A stretch of DNA of 41,449 nucleotides. Source: an uncultured Acidimicrobiaceae bacterium. Lineage in GTDB: Bacteria; Actinomycetota; Acidimicrobiia; Acidimicrobiales; RAAP-2. Positions 11,497 to 20,213 of the stretch are shown here, piece after piece. The stretch covers positions 1-41,449 of the forward strand of contig CALGFJ010000029.1 in NCBI GenBank assembly GCA_937881055.1, written 5' to 3'. A program made the position numbers and the translations under genes. Within the stretch, counting starts at the first letter, position 1; each line of letters begins with the position of its first letter. The notes below the pieces were generated by a model. The model was not told the origin of the DNA, ran no database searches, and was given only the letters and a program-made list of their open reading frames with translations.

Positions 11497-12686
11497 GTGA
11501 CCGCACTCTCTTCACGTCGGAGTCGGTGACCGAAGGACATCCCGACAAGGTTGCTGATCAAGTCTCGGATGCGGTCCTCGACGCGATTCTCGCCCAGGAC
11601 CCCACGGCGCGCGTCGCGTGCGAGACGCTCCTTACGACCGGACTGTGCGTCGTGGCGGGCGAGATCAGTACGAGCGCGTACGTGGACATCAATCATCTCG
11701 CCCGACAGACGATCATCGGCATCGGTTACGACGACGGCGCGATGGGATTCGATGGTCGCAGTTGCGGAATTCTGGTGTCCCTCGACAAGCAGAGTCCCGA
11801 CATCGCTGGCGGCGTCGACGTGGCCTTCGAGCAGCGTTCGGGCGCTGGAGGGGAGGACGCGTTGAACTCCCAGGGCGCGGGCGATCAGGGCATGATGTTC
11901 GGCTACGCCTGCAGCGACAACGACGACTTCATGCCCCTGCCAATCTGGTTGGCGCACCGTCTCGCCATGCGACTCGCCCAGGTACGACGCTCCGGGCTCA
12001 TCCCGTACCTGCGGCCCGACGGCAAGACCCAGGTGACCATTGTCTACGAGAACGACAAGCCCGTGGCGATCGACACCGTGCTCATCTCAACCCAACACGA
12101 AGACGGCGTTGACGCGCCGTCGATAGCGAACGACGTGATGGAACACGTCATCACACCGATGTTGCCCGCTGACCTCGACGCCTCGTCGATGCGGGTGTTC
12201 GTGAACCCTTCGGGAAAGTTCGTACTGGGCGGACCCCACGCCGACACCGGTCTCACCGGGCGAAAGATCATCGTGGACACCTACGGCGGGATGGCCCGAC
12301 ACGGCGGCGGAGCGTTCTCGGGCAAGGATCCCTCCAAGGTCGACCGGTCGGGCGCTTACGCCGCGCGCTGGGTCGCGAAACACGTCGTCGCCTCAGGTGC
12401 GGCGGAGCGTTGTGAAGTCCAGGTCGCGTACGCCATTGGTGTGGCCCGACCGGTGTCGGTGTTGGTCGACACGTTCGGCACCGAGCGAGTGGACCGCACG
12501 AGGATCGCCAAGGCCGTCGACGCACTGTTCGACCTGCGACCCGCGGCGATCATCCGTGACCTCGATCTGCGTCGGCCGCTCTATCAGCGCACCGCCGCCT
12601 ACGGCCACTTCGGTCGCAGCGACCAGGGCTTCACCTGGGAGCACACTTCACGGGTCGACGACCTGCGCCGAGAACTGTCGCTGTAA
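11493..12686 (+). CDS. metK: S-adenosylmethionine synthase
   Basis: [49 protein letters not shown]. Confidence 0.97.
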   Translation: MSDRTLFTSESVTEGHPDKVADQVSDAVLDAILAQDPTARVACETLLTTGLCVVAGEISTSAYVDINHLARQTIIGIGYDDGAMGFDGRSCGILVSLDKQSPDIAGGVDVAFEQRSGAGGEDALNSQGAGDQGMMFGYACSDNDDFMPLPIWLAHRLAMRLAQVRRSGLIPYLRPDGKTQVTIVYENDKPVAIDTVLISTQHEDGVDAPSIANDVMEHVITPMLPADLDASSMRVFVNPSGKFVLGGPHADTGLTGRKIIVDTYGGMARHGGGAFSGKDPSKVDRSGAYAARWVAKHVVASGAAERCEVQVAYAIGVARPVSVLVDTFGTERVDRTRIAKAVDALFDLRPAAIIRDLDLRRPLYQRTAAYGHFGRSDQGFTWEHTSRVDDLRRELSL

Positions 12687-12688
12687 CC

Positions 12689-14401
12689 GTGAGCGCCGCG
12701 CGCGCCGTTCGAATCATCACCGAGGTCGCGGCCGTCGATCGCCCCTTCGATTACCTCGTCACGGAGAAGACCGAGCACGTCGCGATCGGTGACCGGGTGC
12801 GCGTGGACTTCAACGGTCGTTCGGTCCGCGGCTGGGTCGTCGACGGGGCCGTCGCCAGTCCCGAACTGAAACCCCTGGTGAAGTGGCTGGGCTACGGTCC
12901 GCCGGCGACGTTGCTCGAGTTGTTGGCGTGGGCGAGTGAACGATGGTACAGCCCGATCAGCCGCTTCCTGGTGTCGACCTCGCCGAAGCGACTCATCACC
13001 GAACTGCCAGTCGCACCGGTCGCCCGAGCACTCGCCTCGGCCGTACTAGCGGGTGTCACCGACCTCGAGCCCGGTGTGCTCGAGGTCGCGCCGACGACCG
13101 ATCCGTTGCCCTTGATCCTCTCCGCCTACGAAATGACTCGAGAGAAGGAAGGTTCACTCTTGGTGCTCGTACCGACGGAGTCCTGGGCCGTTCGACTGCG
13201 CGGACGTCTGGAACAGCGTGGCTGTGACGTCGCGTCGGGCGAGGACCAATGGGACCGGATGCGGGCTGGGTGGCCGGTCGTGGTGGGCGCACGAGGCACG
13301 GCGCTGTCGCCGGTACCGCGAGTGTGCGGCGTCGTCATCGTGGACGCCGACGACGAGGCCTATCGCAGTGCGGGGGCCCCGACGTGGGACGCCGTGACGA
13401 TGGTGCGTGAACGCTGCCGCCGTGACGCCGCGCCGCTGTGGTGTACGTCGAGCGTGCCGTCGCCGTCACTCTTGAACGATGGCTCGTATCGCTCGTGGGG
13501 TGACGTCAACGGCGGATGGCCACGTATCACGATCGCGGATCGTCGGCGAAGCGACCCGCACGACGGGGTACTCGCTCGCGACGCGCTCGACGCCGCACGA
13601 CACGCGCTGCAGGGCGACGATCCGGTCGCGGTCGTCGTCGTACTGCAACGCCTCGGCGACGGGCGCCTCTGGGCGTGCCATCGATGTGGTGAGCTGGCCC
13701 GTTGTGGCGTGTGCGCGCAGGCCGAAGAAGAGCGCGGCGGGCAGTTGGTGTGCCGCGACGGCCACGAGCCCCGCGCCAACTTTTGCCGCTCGTGCGGCGC
13801 GACGAACCTGAAGAGAGTTCGAATCGGTGTGACCACGTTGGCGCGCGACGTCGCGGCCCAACTCGCGCAACGCGTCACCGAGGTGACGGCGACGACGGAA
13901 TTGGACGCGACCCTCGAACGCGTCGTCGTCGGTACCGAAGCCGTGTGGCAACGGGTTCGCCGCTGCGGCGTCGTGATCTTCGCCGACTTCGATCAGTATC
14001 TGTTGGCGCCGCGCGCGTCGGCGCGCCGTAGTGCCATCACGGCGGTGGGTAAGGCCGGACGACTCGTCGGTGCGCGTCGTGAGGGTCGCGGCGTGGTAGT
14101 CCTGCAGACTCGTCGGAGTGAGGACTCGGTCATTGACGCCCTCGAACGGGCGAATTTCGACGGGATCATCGATGAAGACGTGAAGACAGCGCGACTGCTC
14201 GAACTCGCACCGTACGGCGCCGAAGCCGCGGTGAGCGGCGAAGGGGCCGAAGCCTTCGTTGAGGGAGTGCGAGATTCCAACGTGTCGGTGCATCCGGTGT
14301 CGTCTGGATTCATCGTGCGTTCCGCGGACGTGGCGACGTTGACGGCCGCATTGCGCGCCGCGCCGCGACCGCCCGCCAAGGTGCGCGTGGCGGTGCAGTA
14401 G
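12689..14401 (+). CDS. priA: PriA-like primosomal protein N', apparently lacking helicase ATPase motifs
   Basis: PriA N-terminal DNA-binding-like domain (DRPFDYLV...GDRVRVDFNGR...GWVV) and Zn region CHRC-CGVC-C-CRSC; no GxxGxGKT. Confidence 0.85.
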   Translation: MSAARAVRIITEVAAVDRPFDYLVTEKTEHVAIGDRVRVDFNGRSVRGWVVDGAVASPELKPLVKWLGYGPPATLLELLAWASERWYSPISRFLVSTSPKRLITELPVAPVARALASAVLAGVTDLEPGVLEVAPTTDPLPLILSAYEMTREKEGSLLVLVPTESWAVRLRGRLEQRGCDVASGEDQWDRMRAGWPVVVGARGTALSPVPRVCGVVIVDADDEAYRSAGAPTWDAVTMVRERCRRDAAPLWCTSSVPSPSLLNDGSYRSWGDVNGGWPRITIADRRRSDPHDGVLARDALDAARHALQGDDPVAVVVVLQRLGDGRLWACHRCGELARCGVCAQAEEERGGQLVCRDGHEPRANFCRSCGATNLKRVRIGVTTLARDVAAQLAQRVTEVTATTELDATLERVVVGTEAVWQRVRRCGVVIFADFDQYLLAPRASARRSAITAVGKAGRLVGARREGRGVVVLQTRRSEDSVIDALERANFDGIIDEDVKTARLLELAPYGAEAAVSGEGAEAFVEGVRDSNVSVHPVSSGFIVRSADVATLTAALRAAPRPPAKVRVAVQ

Positions 14402-14447
14402 TCGTCGCGACGAAAGTGGTCGACGCCGTTTCACACGGCGCCAGCGA

Positions 14448-14459
14448 TAACGTGGGGGA
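14448..14459 (+). promoter_or_regulatory. Leaderless-type -10 for def
   Basis: TAACGT then 6 nt (ggggga) to GTG 14460. Confidence 0.45.
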
Positions 14460-14993
14460 GTGACGACGCTCCCTATTCGCTTCTACGGTGACCCCGTCCT
14501 GACCCAAGCGACGACGGAGATCGAGAACATCGACGGTCGCATCGCGGCGTTGGCCCAGACCATGATCGAGACGATGAACGAGGCGCCGGGCGTCGGATTG
14601 GCCGCCAACCAGATCGGCGTTCAAAAGCGCCTCTTCGTCTACGACAAGGGTGACGGTCCCCACGTCGTCGTCAATCCCAAGATCCTCGAAACCGACGGCG
14701 AGTGGATCTACGAAGAGGGTTGTCTCTCGGTGCCCGGACTCAGCTGGGAGATCACGCGAGCGAACGCCGTCCACCTGGTGGGATTCGACCTCGACGGCAA
14801 CGAGATCGACGTGCAGACCGACGAATACGAAGGTCGCATTCTCCAACACGAGATGGACCACCTCGACGGCGTCTTACTCATTGAACGACTCGACGTCGAC
14901 CAACGACGAGAGGCCAAGCAAATCCTTCGGCAGCGCAATCTCGAGTTGGCCGGTTCGGACCCCGACGGACTACATCTGTTGCTGGGTGAGTAG
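14460..14993 (+). CDS. def: Peptide deformylase
   Basis: GVGLAANQIGV, EGCLSVPG, QHEMDHLDG motifs. Confidence 0.96.
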   Translation: MTTLPIRFYGDPVLTQATTEIENIDGRIAALAQTMIETMNEAPGVGLAANQIGVQKRLFVYDKGDGPHVVVNPKILETDGEWIYEEGCLSVPGLSWEITRANAVHLVGFDLDGNEIDVQTDEYEGRILQHEMDHLDGVLLIERLDVDQRREAKQILRQRNLELAGSDPDGLHLLLGE

Positions 14994-15869
14994 ATGCGCC
15001 TCGCCTTCCTCGGCACGCCCGAGGCGGCAGTACCGTCGCTACGGGCACTCGTCGACGCCGGTCACGACGTCGTACTCGTCATAACGCGACCCGATCGCAA
15101 ACGTGGCCGAGGGGGTCGACTCTCTCCGAGCCCCGTGAAGGAGTGCGCGAACGAGCTCGGTCTGACGGTCAGCCATCGGTTGAACGACTTGGACGACGTC
15201 GACGTCGAACGCGGCGTCGTCGTGGCCTTCGGGCGACTCATCTCATCCGATGCACTGGAGCGAGTACCGATGCTGAATGTTCATTACTCGTTGCTGCCGA
15301 GGTGGCGCGGCGCCGCGCCCGTGGAACGCGCGATCCTGGCGGGCGATGAGGAGACGGGCGTCAGCATCATGACGCTCGAGGCCGACCTCGATACCGGTCC
15401 CGTGCACCTCCAGCGTCGCGTGGCGATCGACGCCAAATCGCTCGAGGTCCTACTCAGTGAACTCGCGGACCTGGGCGCACGCGCGCTCCTCGAGGTGCTC
15501 GCGACGCCGGAACTCTTGGCGAATGCCCGGGCGCAAGAGGGTGACGTCACGTACGCGACGAAACTGTCCAAGGAGGATTTTCACTTGGCGTCGTCGTATT
15601 CAGCTACGCACCTTTTGCGCATCATCCGATTGGGCCAAGCCTTCACGATGGTGAACGGTCGTCGACTCCTCGTCCAGAGCGCGGCACTCTACGAAGGCGA
15701 CGCCGTGGCCGCCGGGTCCGTCACACGTCGTGAGGGCCACGTCGTACTCGGAGCGCACGATGGCGCGATCGCCATCGAACAGGTGCGGCCCGAGAGTGGC
15801 AAATCCATGAATGCGAACGCGTGGTGGGCCGGTGCGAGACTTGACGGGACTGTCGTTCAATGGGCTTGA
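14994..15869 (+). CDS. fmt: Methionyl-tRNA formyltransferase
   Basis: MRLAFLGTPEAAVPSLRALV; NVHYSLLPRWRGAAPVERAI. Confidence 0.95.
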   Translation: MRLAFLGTPEAAVPSLRALVDAGHDVVLVITRPDRKRGRGGRLSPSPVKECANELGLTVSHRLNDLDDVDVERGVVVAFGRLISSDALERVPMLNVHYSLLPRWRGAAPVERAILAGDEETGVSIMTLEADLDTGPVHLQRRVAIDAKSLEVLLSELADLGARALLEVLATPELLANARAQEGDVTYATKLSKEDFHLASSYSATHLLRIIRLGQAFTMVNGRRLLVQSAALYEGDAVAAGSVTRREGHVVLGAHDGAIAIEQVRPESGKSMNANAWWAGARLDGTVVQWA

Positions 15870-15886
15870 CCGATTACGACCACGAA

Positions 15887-15898
15887 TAGGCTGACGTC
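15887..15898 (+). promoter_or_regulatory. Leaderless-type -10 for rpe
   Basis: TAGGCT then 6 nt (gacgtc) to GTG 15899. Confidence 0.45.
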
Positions 15899-16588
15899 GT
15901 GACTACCATCGACGCCGGCCCCGCCGGAACCCTTCGCGTGGCCCCGTCGATCCTGGCCGCCGACTTCGGTTCGTTGGCCACTGCGGTTCGAGAAATTGAC
16001 GCCGAAACGGACTGGCTTCACGTGGACGTGATGGATGGTCATTTCGTGCCGAACGTGTCGATCGGGCCACCAGTGGTGAAGTCGCTTCGCCAATACAGCG
16101 ACCGCTTTTTCGACTGCCACTTGATGATGAGTGAGCCGGGACGCTACCTCGAAGCGTTTCGAACGGCCGGGGCCGACGGGTGCACCGTGCACGTCGAGGT
16201 CGGCTCGACGGCCACGCTGATCGACGAAGCCCATTCGATGGGCCTACGCGTGGGATTGGCCGCCAATCCAGACACGCCGTTTTCATTGGTTGCGCCATTT
16301 CTCGGGGACATCGACCTGCTCTTGTTGATGACGGTGTTTCCCGGGTTTGGTGGTCAATCGTTCATCAGCGACGTGATGGGCAAGGTCAACGAAGCCCGTC
16401 GCGAAGTCGACGTGAACGACCTCGCGCTCGATATCGAAGTCGATGGTGGTATCGACGTCGTGACCGCCCCGATCGCGGTGGAGGCGGGCGCCAACGTGCT
16501 CGTCGCCGGTTCGGCGATCTTCAACCGCTCCGATCCACTCGAAGCCGCACACGAACTCCGGGTCGCCGCGAGGTCGGGACGAGGATGA
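15899..16588 (+). CDS. rpe: Ribulose-phosphate 3-epimerase
   Basis: APSILAADF, LHVDVMDGHFVPN, MTVFPGFGGQSFI, IEVDGGI. Confidence 0.96.
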   Translation: MTTIDAGPAGTLRVAPSILAADFGSLATAVREIDAETDWLHVDVMDGHFVPNVSIGPPVVKSLRQYSDRFFDCHLMMSEPGRYLEAFRTAGADGCTVHVEVGSTATLIDEAHSMGLRVGLAANPDTPFSLVAPFLGDIDLLLLMTVFPGFGGQSFISDVMGKVNEARREVDVNDLALDIEVDGGIDVVTAPIAVEAGANVLVAGSAIFNRSDPLEAAHELRVAARSGRG

Positions 16589-17571
16589 AGTTCTCGAACA
16601 CTGAGTTGATGACCATGGCGATCGGCGCCGGCGACAAGGCGCGATACCTGTCACCGCCGAACCCGTGGGTCGGAGCGCTCGTCGTGAGTGATCGCGGCGT
16701 TGTCTTGAGCGAGGGTCACACGCAAGTCCCTGGTGAGTCGCACGCGGAGATCGTGGCGCTGCGTCGGGCGGGCGAGGGCGCTCGGGGCTCGACCATGGTC
16801 GTCACGCTCGAGCCCTGTTCACACGAAGGACGGACCGGTCCGTGCGTCGAGGCGATCGTCGAGGCCGGCGTATCGCGGGTGATCGTCGGAACGATCGACC
16901 CCGATCCTCGCGTCTCGGGCGCGGGCGTCGAGCTGTTGAAGGCCTCCGGGGTCGACGTGGAGGTCGGCGTCGAGGAGTACGCGGTTCGCGCGCAACTCGC
17001 GCCATACATATGGCACCGGGTGACGGGACGGCCCTACGTGGTCTTGAAGATCGCCAGCACCCTCGACGGCATCGTGGCGATGGCTGACGGCACCAGTCAA
17101 TGGATCACCGGCGAAGAGGCGCGCCGTGACGCCCACGTCCTACGGGCGCAGAGCCAGGCCGTGTTGGTCGGCGCGGGAACGGCACGAAGTGACGATCCCG
17201 CCCTGACGGCCCGTCTTGGCGACCTGGTCCTCGAACCACTGCGCGTGGTCTTGGGCAAGGCGCCCGAAGGGGCCCAGATGCGGCCCTGTCTCGAACTCAG
17301 TGGCGACCTCGCCCAGGTGCTGGACGAAATTGGAAACCATGACGTGTTACAACTCCTCGTCGAGGGCGGCCCCTCAACCGCCAGTTCGTTCCTGGACGCC
17401 GGTCTCGTGAACCACATTGTCTGGTATCAATCGGCTTCTTTCGCGGGCGGCACCGCAACGCTCGGAGCCCTTCGGAGCCTTTCGACGCCGACGATTGCGG
17501 CGTTGCGCCGGGGCCGAATTGTCGGCGTCACGCGCGTCGGGGAAGATATTCGAATAGACGTGGAGGTCTAA
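16585..17571 (+). CDS. ribD: Bifunctional riboflavin-specific deaminase/reductase
   Basis: HAEIVAL, TLEPCSHEGRTGPCVEAI deaminase Zn motif; LKIASTLDGIVA reductase domain; ATGA overlap with rpe. Confidence 0.95.
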   Translation: MKFSNTELMTMAIGAGDKARYLSPPNPWVGALVVSDRGVVLSEGHTQVPGESHAEIVALRRAGEGARGSTMVVTLEPCSHEGRTGPCVEAIVEAGVSRVIVGTIDPDPRVSGAGVELLKASGVDVEVGVEEYAVRAQLAPYIWHRVTGRPYVVLKIASTLDGIVAMADGTSQWITGEEARRDAHVLRAQSQAVLVGAGTARSDDPALTARLGDLVLEPLRVVLGKAPEGAQMRPCLELSGDLAQVLDEIGNHDVLQLLVEGGPSTASSFLDAGLVNHIVWYQSASFAGGTATLGALRSLSTPTIAALRRGRIVGVTRVGEDIRIDVEV

Positions 17572-18791
17572 TGGCACTATCAACCATCGAAGAGGCGATC
17601 GAACAGTTACGACACGGCGGCATGGTCGTCGTGGTCGATGACGAAGACCGTGAGAACGAGGGCGACCTCATCATGCCCGCCGAGGACGTCACGCCCGAGA
17701 GCATGGCCTTCTTTCTCGAGTACACGTCGGGCGTGTTCTGCGTGCCGATCGAGTCGGCGCGCGCGGACGCACTCGAGCTCCCGTTGATGGTGGTGGCCAA
17801 CACCGAAGCCCAACGTACGGCGTTCACCGTGACCGTTGACTACCGTCACGGCACGTCCACGGGCATCTCGGCGAGTGACCGCGCCGCGACGGTGCGCGCG
17901 CTCATCGACCCCGACACGCGACCAACCGACCTCAATCGTCCGGGACACATCTTTCCCCTGCGCTACCGACCGGGCGGGGTCTTGAAGCGCGCGGGCCACA
18001 CCGAGGCCACGGTCGACCTTTGTCGACTGGCCGGCAAACAGCCCTCCGGAGTGCTCTGCGAGATCGTCACCGCCGACAAGTCGGGAATGGCCCGTCTGCC
18101 CGAACTCGAGGCTTTCGCCACGAAGCACGAAGTGCCGATCATCTCGATCGCTGACTTGATTCGCTATCGACGCCAACACGAGAAGCTCGTGAAGCGCATC
18201 GCCGAAGCGTCCCTGCCGACCGAACACGGTCAGTTTCAGGCCTTCGTCTTTGAGAACGTCCTGGACGGCGTGCAACACATGGCGCTCGTCTACGGCGATA
18301 TCTCGACCACGCCCGACGTTCTCGTTCGCGTGCACTCCGAGTGCTTGACCGGCGACGTCTTCGGGTCACTGCGCTGCGACTGCGGACCTCAGTTGGAGAC
18401 CGCGCTCGCGAAGGTCGCGGCGGAGGGCGCCGGCGTCGTCGTGTACCTGCGGGGCCACGAAGGTCGCGGCATCGGGCTCGGCCACAAGATCCGGGCCTAC
18501 GCCCTGCAAGAGGACGGTCGTGACACGGTCGACGCGAACATCGAGCTCGGTCTCCCGGTTGATTCTCGCGAGTACGGGATCGGCGCGCAGATCCTCGTGG
18601 ACCTCGGGGTCACGTCGATGCGGATAATGACGAACAATCCTTCGAAATACGGCGGTCTCGAGGGCTTCGGATTGAATATCGTCGAACGTGTGCCGCTCGA
18701 GAGCAGCCCCACGGCGTTCAACATCGACTACCTGCGCACGAAGCGAGAGCGGCTGGGTCACATGCTCGGGGGACTCGATGACGTCGAGTGA
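17571..18791 (+). CDS. ribBA: Bifunctional 3,4-dihydroxy-2-butanone 4-phosphate synthase / GTP cyclohydrolase II
   Basis: VDDEDRENEGDLIM; RAGHTEATVDL; HSECLTGDVFGSLRCDCGPQL; RGHEGRGIGL. Confidence 0.97.
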   Translation: MALSTIEEAIEQLRHGGMVVVVDDEDRENEGDLIMPAEDVTPESMAFFLEYTSGVFCVPIESARADALELPLMVVANTEAQRTAFTVTVDYRHGTSTGISASDRAATVRALIDPDTRPTDLNRPGHIFPLRYRPGGVLKRAGHTEATVDLCRLAGKQPSGVLCEIVTADKSGMARLPELEAFATKHEVPIISIADLIRYRRQHEKLVKRIAEASLPTEHGQFQAFVFENVLDGVQHMALVYGDISTTPDVLVRVHSECLTGDVFGSLRCDCGPQLETALAKVAAEGAGVVVYLRGHEGRGIGLGHKIRAYALQEDGRDTVDANIELGLPVDSREYGIGAQILVDLGVTSMRIMTNNPSKYGGLEGFGLNIVERVPLESSPTAFNIDYLRTKRERLGHMLGGLDDVE

Positions 18792-19317
18792 CGAGACGCA
18801 GCTCGACCAACGCCGGGTCGAAGAGTTACGTCGGCGCGTCGGTCTTCACCTCGAGGGCTCGATCGATGGGCGTGGCGTGCGCGTCGCTCTCGTCTGCAGT
18901 CGTTTCAATGGTGCGATAACGACGCGGCTCCTCGCCGGCGCGCTCGACGTCTTGCACGACGCGGGCGTTGACCGCAGCGACATCGCCGTGGGCTGGGTTC
19001 CGGGCGCCTTCGAGATCCCGTTGCTCGCCCTGGCCTTCGCTGACGGCGATCGTCCGGTCGACGCCGTCATCACGCTCGGCGCGGTCATTCGCGGAGAAAC
19101 TACGCATTACGAGATCGTCTCGGGCGAATGCGCCCGTGGGGTCCAGGACGTTCAGCTCAGCACGCGCGTGCCGGTCGTCTTTGGTGTGCTGAGCGTCAAT
19201 ACCCTCGACCAGGCGCTCGAGCGCTCATTGAATGACGCGAGCAACAAGGGTCGCGAGGCCGCCACCACCGCCCTCGAGATGGTGTCGGTGCTCCGTCAGG
19301 GATCGTTGGGATCGTAG
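18778..19317 (+). CDS. ribH: 6,7-dimethyl-8-ribityllumazine synthase
   Basis: VCSRFNGAITTRLL, VPGAFEIPL, GAVIRGETTHYEIV, NKGREAA. Confidence 0.95.
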   Translation: MTSSDETQLDQRRVEELRRRVGLHLEGSIDGRGVRVALVCSRFNGAITTRLLAGALDVLHDAGVDRSDIAVGWVPGAFEIPLLALAFADGDRPVDAVITLGAVIRGETTHYEIVSGECARGVQDVQLSTRVPVVFGVLSVNTLDQALERSLNDASNKGREAATTALEMVSVLRQGSLGS

Positions 19318-19321
19318 ACGG

Positions 19322-19555
19322 GTGCGGGGTCTCATCGAGGCGTTCGATGACCGTCGTGGTGACGGGGCGGTCCGCACCGACGATGGTGAGCGACTCTACT
19401 TTCATTGCGTCAACATCGCCGACGGTTCACGGAGCATCGCCTCGGGCACGCTCGTCTCGGTGCGTCGCGGTGTCGGACATCTCGGCCACGACGAAGCACT
19501 CGAGATCGTCAAGGAGCCGCACGGCGACGAGGGGAACTTCGATGCAGACCACTGA
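19322..19555 (+). CDS. Small cold-shock-domain-like protein
   Basis: GLIEAFDDRRGDGAVRTDDGERLYFHCVNIADGSRSIASGTLVSV resembles CSD RNP1/RNP2 layout; immediately downstream of ribH. Confidence 0.6.
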   Translation: MRGLIEAFDDRRGDGAVRTDDGERLYFHCVNIADGSRSIASGTLVSVRRGVGHLGHDEALEIVKEPHGDEGNFDADH

Positions 19556-19579
19556 CCGAACGTGGACCGCGACGACTGA

Positions 19580-19990
19580 CTAGGCCGTCGTCGTGGTGAC
19601 CGCCGTCTTGTGGCCCGGTTTCACGGGCGGATTACCGAGTTGGGTGAGAGAGTTCGAGCGAGCGATGGTCGCCTCGGTGACGGCAAAGCGATAGGTCGCT
19701 CGAGCACTGATTCGCTGACTCGAGTTCAGGGCTCCGCTCAGAGATGACGCCAGATTCAACTTGGCCGTGGCGACCGCAGCGAGAAAGGTCAGATTGATCA
19801 CCTTGCGCTGGGCCAGGTAGAGCTTGTCGGCGGCGCGGTACTGCTTCATGGTGGTGATGACCGGCGTTTTGGCGACGATGGTCGTCGTCGTGGTCGTGGT
19901 GGTACCGGCGAGGGCCAGGGCGGGAGTGCCGAGCGTGAGCGTCGCCAAGATCGCCACCGAGGCGATGGTGCGCTGAGCGATGCCTTTCAT
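19580..19990 (-). CDS. Secreted Thr-run protein, single copy of a ~70-aa repeat (uncharacterised)
   Basis: Signal peptide MKGIAQRTIASVAILATLTLGTPALALA, then a poly-Thr run, a helical Ala-rich domain ending LGNPP and C-terminus VTTTTA; SD-like GGAAGG. Confidence 0.8.
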   Translation of the reverse strand: MKGIAQRTIASVAILATLTLGTPALALAGTTTTTTTTIVAKTPVITTMKQYRAADKLYLAQRKVINLTFLAAVATAKLNLASSLSGALNSSQRISARATYRFAVTEATIARSNSLTQLGNPPVKPGHKTAVTTTTA

Positions 19991-20017
19991 TGTCGACCCT
20001 TCCAAAGGAACAACCAA

Positions 20018-20073
20018 ATCGTACCGAGCAAACCTTTGAATTTCCTGTGAATTGAATGTATTTCAGTTGTGAT
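20018..20073 (-). promoter_or_regulatory. Candidate PhoP/OmpR-type operator and promoter of secreted gene 1
   Basis: Minus strand: TCACAAC-N4-ATACATT-N4-TCACAGG-N4-TCAAAGG on an 11-bp ladder, then TACGAT (20018-20023) as -10. Confidence 0.6.
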
Positions 20074-20160
20074 GAACTCACGTCCCACGCTCCTCGCGTT
20101 GGGTTGCGGCACTTTCGGCGCGTACGTCGCGTGCACGGTGAAGCGACGGTACGCACATGA

Positions 20161-20198
20161 CAATCGGCGCGCTACTCGCGAGAGCAGCGCGCCGATTG
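20161..20198 (-). terminator. Perfect 13-bp inverted repeat downstream of the second secreted gene
   Basis: caatcggcgcgct (20161-20173) / agcgcgccgattg (20186-20198), 12-nt loop; no clear U tract. Confidence 0.6.
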
Positions 20199-20213
20199 GG
20201 GCGAATCGTGTGA

